The position numbers and the translations under genes were made by a program. Shown piece by piece: positions 20,897 through 31,755 of a stretch of 64,000 nt of DNA. Below the pieces are notes generated by a model. It saw only the letters and a list, made by a program, of their open reading frames with translations. It was not told the origin of the DNA and did no database searches. Positions within the stretch are counted from its first letter, which is position 1; every line of letters starts with the position of its first letter. The stretch comes from Cardiobacteriaceae bacterium TAE3-ERU3 (lineage in GTDB: Bacteria > Pseudomonadota > Gammaproteobacteria > Cardiobacteriales > Cardiobacteriaceae): assembly GCA_019218315.1 (NCBI GenBank), contig JAHUUI010000001.1, positions 603,722 to 667,721 on the forward strand, given 5' to 3'.

Positions 20897-21424
20897 TTAA
20901 AAGTCGCTGGTACTGGTGAACAGGCCGACGCGCAGATCTTTGCCATGGTAAATTTCTTTACCGTCAACGGACATGGTTGCATCGGCAATACCGAGGACAA
21001 GCTTACGCATGATGACCCGTTTAATATGAATGTGGTAGGTGATTTTTTTGTGTGTTGGTAGTACTTGTCCGCTGAACTTGACTTCGCCACAACCTAGTGC
21101 ACGTCCGCGGCCTTTGCCGCCGCTCCAGCCGAGGTAAAAGCCAACCAGCTGCCACATGGCATCAAGGCCGAGACAGCCCGGCATGACGGGGTCGCCTTCA
21201 AAATGGCAATCAAAAAACCACAGGTCAGGATTGATATCAAGCTCGGCAATGATTTCGCCTTTGCCGTTGGCACCGCCGTGATCATTGATTTCGATGATGC
21301 GATCAATCATCAGCATGTTTGGCAGTGGTAATTGCGCATTGCCAGGGCCGAACAAGCGTGCGTGGCCGCACTCTAGTAATTCTTCTTTGGTGTAGGCGTT
21401 TTGTGCTTTGGCGTTCTCAGTCAT
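20897..21424 (-). CDS. fabA: 3-hydroxydecanoyl-[ACP] dehydratase/isomerase (FabA)
   Basis: 175 residues, the usual length. FabA dehydrates 3-hydroxydecanoyl-ACP and isomerises trans-2 to cis-3-decenoyl-ACP, the branch point for unsaturated fatty acids. It is a hot-dog fold. The active-site histidine is in [15 protein letters not shown] and the aspartate in [17 protein letters not shown]. Other FabA signatures are [12 protein letters not shown] and the glycine-rich [18 protein letters not shown]. The start lies nine bases after the ldtD stop, so the transpeptidase, fabA and fabB are almost certainly co-transcribed. Confidence 0.97.
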   Translation of the reverse strand: MTENAKAQNAYTKEELLECGHARLFGPGNAQLPLPNMLMIDRIIEINDHGGANGKGEIIAELDINPDLWFFDCHFEGDPVMPGCLGLDAMWQLVGFYLGWSGGKGRGRALGCGEVKFSGQVLPTHKKITYHIHIKRVIMRKLVLGIADATMSVDGKEIYHGKDLRVGLFTSTSDF

Positions 21425-21433
21425 TCTCGTCTC

Positions 21434-23203
21434 TTATGGATTGGTCAAAGCGTTATTGTATTGCCTGAGCAGCTTTTTATCCAAATTATAGATATCTGGT
21501 GCTTGGAGGATATTGCCATCAGGGGTTGCCCACATCGTCCAATAGACGAGATAGATTGGTGTTTCTTGTGGTGGATCTACCCAGCGTTCACGCGATTGAT
21601 GTGTGGCACTGCGGATACTCTCCGGCGTCCATTGTGTTCCTTGGAGCAGAACGTTGGCGAAGTCTAGAGGGTCTTGCAGGCGTACGCAGCCAGAGCTGTA
21701 TGCGCGGTTTGGGCGATTGAACAAATTCTTGCTCGGGGTATCGTGCAGGTAGATCGCGTGCTTGTTCGGGAACAGGAATTTCACTCGGCCGAGTGCGTTG
21801 TGCGCGCCGGGCTTTTGGCGCAGCGTATAGCCATTTCCACCATTGGCCCAGTTTACAGAGCTGGGTGCGACAACTTTGCCACTAGGAGTAATGACTTCAT
21901 AAACGCCATCAAATGCACCGGGGTTACTGCGTAGGCGTGGTAGCTTGTCTTTACGCATAATGGTTGGTGGTACCGTCCAAGTTGGGCTCATGACTATATG
22001 GCGCAGGCGATCGATAAATGCCGGTGTTGGGCGGTCTGGGCGGCCAACAACAGATTTTGTTTCGTAAATTGGGCCATTTTCACCGTACATAATGACGCGG
22101 AAGCTGGGAATATTGACCAAGACATAAGGCATACCCAATGATTGTGGTAGCCAGCGTAGGCGCTCCATATTGATCATGATTTTGTCGAGCTTGTCTTGTT
22201 GTGACTGGTTGAGTAGCTCACGTGTGCTAGGGCCAACCACGCCATCTGCGGCAAGGCCGAAGCTGCTTTGGTAATCGATCACAGCTTGCTTGAGTTCAGC
22301 ATCGTAGAAATGGCTGTCTCCAGCCAGCCCAAGCTTATTGCGCAGCACGGCAACTTCCGAGCTGGTCATGCCCGGCTTAAGGGTAGTGTGTAGCGTTTGG
22401 GCGCTGTTATTGATCCCCGGAGCTGATTGGCGGAGGCGGTTGTAAGTTCTCTTCAATGTTTGATAACGAACATCTTTAGCATTTAAGCGTTGGATGGGCT
22501 GGGTCAGATCGTCATCGAGGACGCCTTGAGCAAAGAGCTCGCTAAGCAGCTGGTCATCAAGTGGTGGTGCATTCCACTCTCGATGAGTGACGGTTGGATC
22601 AACAAGGCCGTTTGCCAAATCACCAAGCAAGGATAGGTAGGCATCACTGGCGAGTAACTCATAAGCAATGATGTCATTGTAATCTGTATTTGGTAGTAGG
22701 CTGATGAGTTGCTGGGCGTGGTAGTGCTGAGGGTTTAGGGCATCTTCTTCGGCACTGGTCACAAGCTGCTGAAGTACTTGCAGGCGCTCATTGAAATGAT
22801 GCTCAAGCGTCCAAATAGTAGGATATTGCTGCTCGCGGTAAAAATGCGCGACCCGCTCAGGGTGGTTTAGTGCGATCTGCCGCCCCCCGATAGTGACGAT
22901 ATTAGGGGTTTCTTGTAGTGCTTGAATCAGCTTGATACGCATACTGTTGAAAGGCTGCATGGTCGAGCTGATGGTACGCCCGGCCTGAGCCATGAGTGCT
23001 GCTTTATCTTGAAGCTCGAATGTGTGGCTGGTGTCTTCAATACTGTCAGCGGTGGCACCAGGAGGGAGGTTATCTTCTAAGGTTGGCGCTGCATCATCAA
23101 AAACAGTATTTTCGAATGGGGTTTGTTGTTCTTGCGCAACAGCCGAGCTGCCAGCCCAAGTGGCTAGTGTTGTAATGGCGCAACGCACCCAAAATTGAAG
23201 CAT
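21434..23203 (-). CDS. ldtD: L,D-transpeptidase, YcbB/LdtD type
   Basis: 589 residues from the ATG at 23203, nine bases after GAGGA. A signal peptide (about 1-25, ending SSAVA/QEQ) exports it to the periplasm. A YcbB scaffold domain follows (about 90-290), then a peptidoglycan-binding helical repeat (LKPGMTSSEVAVLRNKLGL ... YQSSFGLAADGVVGPSTREL) and a YkuD catalytic domain (about 370-560). The catalytic site is HDTPSKNLFNRPNRAYSSGCVRLQDP with the nucleophile cysteine and its histidine. The enzyme makes 3-3 peptide cross-links resistant to most beta-lactams. It heads the operon with fabA and fabB, joining wall and membrane synthesis. Confidence 0.92.
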   Translation of the reverse strand: MLQFWVRCAITTLATWAGSSAVAQEQQTPFENTVFDDAAPTLEDNLPPGATADSIEDTSHTFELQDKAALMAQAGRTISSTMQPFNSMRIKLIQALQETPNIVTIGGRQIALNHPERVAHFYREQQYPTIWTLEHHFNERLQVLQQLVTSAEEDALNPQHYHAQQLISLLPNTDYNDIIAYELLASDAYLSLLGDLANGLVDPTVTHREWNAPPLDDQLLSELFAQGVLDDDLTQPIQRLNAKDVRYQTLKRTYNRLRQSAPGINNSAQTLHTTLKPGMTSSEVAVLRNKLGLAGDSHFYDAELKQAVIDYQSSFGLAADGVVGPSTRELLNQSQQDKLDKIMINMERLRWLPQSLGMPYVLVNIPSFRVIMYGENGPIYETKSVVGRPDRPTPAFIDRLRHIVMSPTWTVPPTIMRKDKLPRLRSNPGAFDGVYEVITPSGKVVAPSSVNWANGGNGYTLRQKPGAHNALGRVKFLFPNKHAIYLHDTPSKNLFNRPNRAYSSGCVRLQDPLDFANVLLQGTQWTPESIRSATHQSRERWVDPPQETPIYLVYWTMWATPDGNILQAPDIYNLDKKLLRQYNNALTNP

Positions 23204-23406
23204 GACCAAAGTCCTCAAAATTAAAGCATATACGGCATTTTACGTCTAAAATACACAAGATACCAGTATCTAACCTCAAACCTTAATGTTGCTTGTTTGC
23301 AACAACTAAACTTTAGCCGTATTAAAAGGGGCACATTGAATTTGTATCATGTTATACAATTCGTCCTCTAGTTTGCCTTTACACAAAAATCAGGTGTCTT
23401 TACGTT

Positions 23407-23865
23407 ATGACTCTTTCCGATTCTTCCACCTCAGCCACACCTCCAGCTATATGGCGCATTCTTTGCGCGATGCTTTACGATGCACTTTTGGTTATTGCGT
23501 GCATTATGGTGTTTGGTTTCATCATGTTTGCTTTTAATCGTGGTGAGGTTATTGAGCGTGGCAGCGCGATGGGCTATGCGTTGCAAATTGGCATGGTGTG
23601 TATCTGGGCAGGGTTCTTCGCTTATTTTTGGTCTCGGCAAAGCCAAACGTTGGGTATGCGCGCATGGCGGCTGGTAGTGACGGACAATAACGGCCATTCG
23701 CCTACCTTTGCTCGTGCACTACTGCGCTGGCTGATGGCGCTATTGACGTTATTGCCCGCTGGAATTGGCTTGTGGTGGCGATGGCTGGACGCTGACCGGC
23801 GTAGCCTATATGATCGCTTATCCGGCACCCGAATGTTCGTGCTTGCCCGTAATCCCTACCGTTAG
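23407..23865 (+). CDS. RDD-family membrane protein
   Basis: 152 residues with three to four membrane spans. The RDD hallmarks are present: the N-terminal arginine and aspartate of IWRILCAMLYDALLVI, the central SQTLGMRAWRLVVTD and the C-terminal DADRRSLYDRLSGTRMF. Function of the family is unsettled; some members take part in ion transport. The aminotransferase gene starts only 13 bases downstream, so they share a transcript. Confidence 0.85.
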   Translation: MTLSDSSTSATPPAIWRILCAMLYDALLVIACIMVFGFIMFAFNRGEVIERGSAMGYALQIGMVCIWAGFFAYFWSRQSQTLGMRAWRLVVTDNNGHSPTFARALLRWLMALLTLLPAGIGLWWRWLDADRRSLYDRLSGTRMFVLARNPYR

Positions 23866-23878
23866 TTGAGGAGTCGCC

Positions 23879-25078
23879 ATGTTTAGCAAAATAGAACCTA
23901 TTGCCAATGATCCAATTCTCAATTTGTCGCGCTTGTATAACGAAGATATCCGCGTAGACAAAATTGATGTCGGGGTTGGTGTTTATCAGAATGCACAAGG
24001 TGAAACGCCAGTCATGCGTGCTGTAAAGGAAGCAGAACAGCGAGTATGGTTGAGCCAAAACAGTAAAAAATATTTTGGTTTGGCGGGTAACGTAGCTTTC
24101 AATGAAGCCATGGGCAAATTGGTACTGGATGGCGCAGTGCCATCTTCGCGTTACCGGGTTAATCAAAGTATTGCCGGCACTGGCGCTTTACGCTTGATTG
24201 CCGAGACATTGGCATCGGTTAAGCCACAAGCGTGCGTATGGGTACCTGACCCAACTTGGGGCAACCATATTCCCATTTTTGAGGCAGCTGGCTTTGAGGT
24301 TAAGACCTATCCTTATTATGACTATGAAGCTGCTGCTTTGCGTCGTAGTGATTTCTTTGAGGCAATGCGGGCGCTGGGCCCGGATGATGTCGTTGTGCTG
24401 CACGGCTGTTGCCATAATCCCTCTGGTGAAGACCTTAATCGCGAAGACTGGCAGACTTTGGCTGATATTGCATTGGAGCGTGGCTTTTTGCCAGTTATTG
24501 ATCTTGCCTACCTCGGCTTTGGTGACGGCATAGAAGAGGATGCGTATGGGTTGCGTCTGTTGGCAAAGCAGGTTGAAACCATGTTTATTGGCGTCTCGTG
24601 CTCGAAAAATTTTGGTCTTTATCGTGATCGTGCCGGCGTCGCGATTACGATTGCGGCGAATGACCGTATCGCTGGCGCATTGCAATCCCATCTTGAAGCA
24701 GCCAGCCGTACAATGGTGTCTATGCCGGCTGACCATGGTGCAGTGGTCGTTGCAGAAATATTGAATGATGCTGAGCTGTATCAGCAATGGCAGGAAGAGC
24801 TCTCGGAAATGGTTGCAAATATTAAGCGCTATCGACGTGAACTTGCAGATGCACTATTTGATGTGACTGGTGACGAATGGTCATTCATTACTCGCCAACG
24901 TGGCATGTTTTCCCTGCTGCCGTTAGGGCATGAACGGGTGGAGCGGTTGCGGGAGCAGTACGGCATTTACGTCGTCGGCGCTGGTCGTATTAATTTGGCC
25001 GGGCTACATCGTGAATCTTCAAGCATGGCCTTTGCTCAAGCAATAGACGCTGTTTTACGTGAGCCAGCAAAAGGATGA
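23879..25078 (+). CDS. Aromatic/aspartate aminotransferase (TyrB/AspC family)
   Basis: 399 residues, class I-alpha aminotransferase. GAGGAG lies upstream of the ATG. Visible active-site elements are the N-terminal DPILNLSRLYNED and KIDVGVGVYQ, the PLP-stacking region around VWVPDPTWGNH (tryptophan), the substrate/PLP asparagine in LHGCCHNPSGEDL, the aspartate/tyrosine pair in VIDLAYLGFGDG and the lysine in VSCSKNFGLYRDRAG. The C-terminal arginine binding the substrate carboxylate is near INLAGLHRES. It moves amino groups between glutamate and aspartate, tyrosine or phenylalanine keto acids. Whether aspartate or aromatic substrates are preferred cannot be read here, so I leave the symbol empty. 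Confidence 0.92.
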   Translation: MFSKIEPIANDPILNLSRLYNEDIRVDKIDVGVGVYQNAQGETPVMRAVKEAEQRVWLSQNSKKYFGLAGNVAFNEAMGKLVLDGAVPSSRYRVNQSIAGTGALRLIAETLASVKPQACVWVPDPTWGNHIPIFEAAGFEVKTYPYYDYEAAALRRSDFFEAMRALGPDDVVVLHGCCHNPSGEDLNREDWQTLADIALERGFLPVIDLAYLGFGDGIEEDAYGLRLLAKQVETMFIGVSCSKNFGLYRDRAGVAITIAANDRIAGALQSHLEAASRTMVSMPADHGAVVVAEILNDAELYQQWQEELSEMVANIKRYRRELADALFDVTGDEWSFITRQRGMFSLLPLGHERVERLREQYGIYVVGAGRINLAGLHRESSSMAFAQAIDAVLREPAKG

Positions 25079-25176
25079 TGCTCAAGCTGACAAAATAGTA
25101 AGCTAAAGATAATGCTGCTTGTTGTTATGGTTTAAGTGTGAGATTCTGGCTAATACACGTTTGAAAGTATTCGTCT

Positions 25177-25204
25177 TTGAATCATTTGGGCTTGAATCGT
25201 TTGG
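25177..25204. repeat. Tandem 13-bp direct repeat upstream of the secreted-protein gene
   Basis: TTGAATCATTTGG (25177-25189) and TTGAATCGTTTGG (25192-25204) differ at one base and start 15 bp apart, 28 bp before the start of the 25232 gene. They could be activator or repressor half-sites. Confidence 0.4.
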
Positions 25205-25231
25205 TTATTCAGCCTAAAACATGGAGGCTAT

Positions 25232-25837
25232 ATGAGAAAACAACTTTTATTAACTTTGGTGTTAGTGATGGGCAGTGCTTATGCAGATAACGAAGCACAA
25301 GAACGTGCGAAAGATCATGTTCAGCCGACACCTAATGCGAGTGTGACAACGCAAGCGGTAACTGAGCAAACAACGGTAGTAGAAAGTGAACAGGGTACCG
25401 AAATCAACTCGACTAGAGCAGTATCGATTGATAACAGTGAAGCTGGTCAGTTGGCCGTGGCTGAAGAGTCTGCTTCCGAGTTGATTTTGCCTGAAGGTCA
25501 GATCATCAATAATCAGATGGACTTACAGCAAACCATCGACAAAATGCAATCGGCCTTCAAAGCGCTACAAGGTGCTTCTTCCACTTCTGCGATGCAGGCT
25601 CAAGCAAATACGCTGACGGAATATGCTGGTCAGGCGCAAGCCTTGCTTGCACAAGATCAAGATCAGATGCAATTGAGTGACCCCGAGCAGATTATGGCTG
25701 ATATTAAGCAATTGCGTGGTCTGTTGGTTGAATTGAATGCAGCGTTAGATACTGGTGATGTTGCTTTGGCCAAGACCAAGGTTGATGTTATTGCTCAGGC
25801 ACAGGATGGCTTTTATCGTCATTTTACGCCTCAGTAA
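25232..25837 (+). CDS. Secreted helical protein of unknown function
   Basis: 201 residues; GGAGG precedes the ATG. MRKQLLLTLVLVMGSAYA/DNEAQ is a clear signal peptide. Residues about 20-90 are low in structure and rich in T, S, V and E. Residues 95-200 are predicted helices with heptad-like leucine and glutamine spacing (LQQTIDKMQSAFKALQGA, QAQALLAQDQDQMQL, IMADIKQLRGLLVELNAALDTGD, VDVIAQAQDGFYRHF), suggesting a small periplasmic coiled-coil or helical bundle. There are no cysteines. I do not recognise a family. It has its own upstream region with direct repeats and its own terminator. Confidence 0.75.
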   Translation: MRKQLLLTLVLVMGSAYADNEAQERAKDHVQPTPNASVTTQAVTEQTTVVESEQGTEINSTRAVSIDNSEAGQLAVAEESASELILPEGQIINNQMDLQQTIDKMQSAFKALQGASSTSAMQAQANTLTEYAGQAQALLAQDQDQMQLSDPEQIMADIKQLRGLLVELNAALDTGDVALAKTKVDVIAQAQDGFYRHFTPQ

Positions 25838-25871
25838 ATAACGGATGAATGATAGGTAAAAAGAACTAAAT

Positions 25872-25896
25872 AAAAAGCCGGAATCTCCGGCTTTTT
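25872..25896. terminator. Bidirectional rho-independent terminator
   Basis: AAAAAGCCGGA (25872-25882) / TCCGGCTTTTT (25886-25896), an 11-bp perfect stem with a three-base loop, between the convergent secreted-protein gene and corC. Confidence 0.9.
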
Positions 25897-25927
25897 ATTT
25901 TTATAGTTTGAGTGTATTCAATGATCA

Positions 25928-26791
25928 CTATTCGTAGGATTCTTCTTCTGGAGGGCTGACCGTACGAACGCTTAAGGTTAAGATACGACGCTGATTTGCT
26001 TTGGAAACCGTGATCTGCAGGTTATCTACATGAATGGCATCGCCACTTACCGGCATACGCCCGAGTGCGGCCAAAACGTAGCCACCAATGGTATCTGCGT
26101 CTTCTTCATTGAGTGCTGAACCAAATGCTTCGTTGAAATCTTCGATTGGCGTCAGAGCTTTGACCAGGAAGCTACCATCCTGAAGGGTGATGATGTCTGC
26201 ATCTTCAATTTCATCGTGCTCATCGTCGATCTCGCCAACAATCTCTTCAATGACATCTTCAATGGTCACAAGGCCGGATAGATTGCCGTATTCATCCATG
26301 ACAAGTGCCATATGTGTGCGCTGGGTGCGGAAATCGTGCAGCATGGTATCGAGAGGCTTACTTTCTGGCACTACAGTTGCTTCGCGCAAGAGGTGCATAA
26401 AGCCTTCTTGGGTATCGGCTGATGTCAGTAGTGGCAGTAGGTCTTTGCTTAGCAGTAGACCAAGCAGTTTCTCATGCTCTTCATCCACGACAGGATAGCG
26501 TGAATGGCCTGAATCAAGAATCACAGAAAGAACTTTGTCCATAGACCAGTTTTCTTGCAGGACAACCATCTGCCCCCGTGGAATCATGATGTCACGAACT
26601 TGGGTTTCATGGATGGTTAGGAGAGATTCCATCATATTGGCAGTATCTGCGCTGATGGTTTGTGCTTCTTGAGCAGATTGAACGGCGATACGGACGGCAT
26701 CGCGGCTATCGGAGGATTCGCTGGATTCGCCCCATAAAGAGCTTAGGCGATCCAGCCAACTCGACTTCGATTCTGGAGGGTCTTCGTTCAT
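25928..26791 (-). CDS. corC: CorC/YbeX-type CBS-domain protein
   Basis: 287 residues from the ATG at 26791, which fits the length and N-terminus of YbeX/CorC. No clear ribosome site is visible there. Two CBS domains span about 70-195 ([14 protein letters not shown] and the second copy around [15 protein letters not shown] ... [23 protein letters not shown]), followed by the transporter-associated CorC_HlyC domain (about 210-285). There is no membrane part, unlike longer relatives. The family is tied to Mg2+/Co2+ export and, in E. coli, to ribosome assembly through ybeZ-ybeY-ybeX. Here it lies alone, away from ybeZ/ybeY and lnt. Confidence 0.9.
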   Translation of the reverse strand: MNEDPPESKSSWLDRLSSLWGESSESSDSRDAVRIAVQSAQEAQTISADTANMMESLLTIHETQVRDIMIPRGQMVVLQENWSMDKVLSVILDSGHSRYPVVDEEHEKLLGLLLSKDLLPLLTSADTQEGFMHLLREATVVPESKPLDTMLHDFRTQRTHMALVMDEYGNLSGLVTIEDVIEEIVGEIDDEHDEIEDADIITLQDGSFLVKALTPIEDFNEAFGSALNEEDADTIGGYVLAALGRMPVSGDAIHVDNLQITVSKANQRRILTLSVRTVSPPEEESYE

Positions 26792-26903
26792 GAAATAAAT
26801 TGTATTGTGGAAACAGAGATATTGTAGCGATTTTCTACCGTGGCGCAATAAAGTTAATACAATAAATAAGCTACGTCACTGTCGGCTAAGTGCTACCAGC
26901 AGC

Positions 26904-27902
26904 TTAATCTCCCAGTTCTTTTTGCCGCATGGCTAAATAACGTTGCTCAAACATATCGCTTTTATCTTGATCGACGGTACGTCGTACGGATGTGTAGCCT
27001 GTGATTTTACCTTTCTCGAATTCAGGCTCGACGGTGGCGTAAACCCAATAAAACTTGCCGTCCTTACGTAGATTCTTAACGAAACCATGCCATTCTTTGC
27101 CTTTGGTGATTGTTTGCCACATATCGCGATATACGCGTGCGGGCATGTCTGGATGGCGCATGATACAGTGCGGCATACCGACAAGCTCATCCTCACTGTA
27201 GCCACTAATATCAATGAATGAATGGTTAGCGTAGGTAATGACGCCTTCCAGATCGGTTTGGCTCACCAAAATAACGCCACTGCGGATGTTGTAGCGTTCT
27301 CCGGTAATATAGACCGTGCGTTTTTGCTTGTGGTAATAGTGCAATTCTTTACAGACGGCCTGCGGGTCTGTCGATGGCATATCGGCAATGATTTTATGAT
27401 CGTCGGGTAGGCTCTTGCCAGCGGCTTGGCGGCGCAGGCCAGCATAGGCTTTTTCGCAGCGATTGATTGCATCAGTATCCATGGTTCTTCGTACTGATGT
27501 ATAGCCGATGATTTTGCTGTCACGGATGATTGGAACTACTGTGGCATAGACCCAATAGTGATCGCCATTTTTGCGTAAATTTTTTACATAGCCATGCCAT
27601 TCTTCACCAGCTTGAATAGTCTGCCACATATCTTTGAAAATAGAGCTGGGCAAATCCGGGTGGCGAACAATATGGTGCGGCGCACCAACCAACTCTTCCT
27701 TACTGTAGCCACTAACTTCGATGAAGGCGCGATTGGCGTGAGTAATCACGCCTTTGGCGTCTGTCCGTGAGACGAGAATGACTCCAGGTCGGAAGTTGTG
27801 CAATTTTTGGGTTGGATAGACGGTTTTTTGTGCGCCGTCAAAATAGCGCATATCTACAGCAGAGACTCCCTGTCCGCCATATATGCCTAGAACGTCATCC
27901 AT
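26904..27902 (-). CDS. Twin Aer-type PAS-domain protein without an output domain
   Basis: 332 residues with GGAG before the ATG. The protein is two tandem PAS domains and little else: PAS1 about 40-142 and PAS2 about 209-311. They are very alike; for example GVITHANRAFIEVSGYSKEEL and GVITYANHSFIDISGYSEDEL, both followed by HPD(L/M)P, DMWQTI and KNLRK(N/D)G..YWVYAT. The sequence closely resembles the FAD-binding PAS of the aerotaxis receptor Aer as I remember it, including the asparagine and tryptophan around the flavin. There is no membrane span, HAMP, kinase, GGDEF or methyl-accepting domain, so it may act as a redox or oxygen-sensing partner protein. Confidence 0.85.
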   Translation of the reverse strand: MDDVLGIYGGQGVSAVDMRYFDGAQKTVYPTQKLHNFRPGVILVSRTDAKGVITHANRAFIEVSGYSKEELVGAPHHIVRHPDLPSSIFKDMWQTIQAGEEWHGYVKNLRKNGDHYWVYATVVPIIRDSKIIGYTSVRRTMDTDAINRCEKAYAGLRRQAAGKSLPDDHKIIADMPSTDPQAVCKELHYYHKQKRTVYITGERYNIRSGVILVSQTDLEGVITYANHSFIDISGYSEDELVGMPHCIMRHPDMPARVYRDMWQTITKGKEWHGFVKNLRKDGKFYWVYATVEPEFEKGKITGYTSVRRTVDQDKSDMFEQRYLAMRQKELGD

Positions 27903-27926
27903 AACGTCTCCTTACAATATATGTAA

Positions 27927-31546
<3,620 letters not shown>

Positions 31547-31561
31547 ATGGATACCGCGTAC

Positions 31562-31753
31562 TTATGACTGTTTTTCTTGTTCGCTATTTCTGCGTTGGCG
31601 CTCGCGTTCGGCGTCGCTGTCATCAAGCAAGGGAATCATGCTGGGTGCGTCGAGGTCGTCGAATTGTCGGTTTTTGATCGCCCAGCGGAAGGCAATGATG
31701 GCGATGACGACCATCATGATCGATAGGGGAATGAGCAGGTAGAGGATGGTCAT
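31562..31753 (-). CDS. ccoS: cbb3-type oxidase assembly protein CcoS
   Basis: 63 residues from the ATG at 31753, two bases after the ccoI stop. One membrane span (MTILYLLIPLSIMMVVIAIIAFRWA) is followed by the family motif KNRQFDDLDAP and a charged tail. CcoS is needed for cofactor insertion (haem b and copper) into CcoN. The open frame extends further upstream inside ccoI, which is not a real extension. Confidence 0.93.
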   Translation of the reverse strand: MTILYLLIPLSIMMVVIAIIAFRWAIKNRQFDDLDAPSMIPLLDDSDAERERQRRNSEQEKQS

Positions 31754-31755
31754 GT

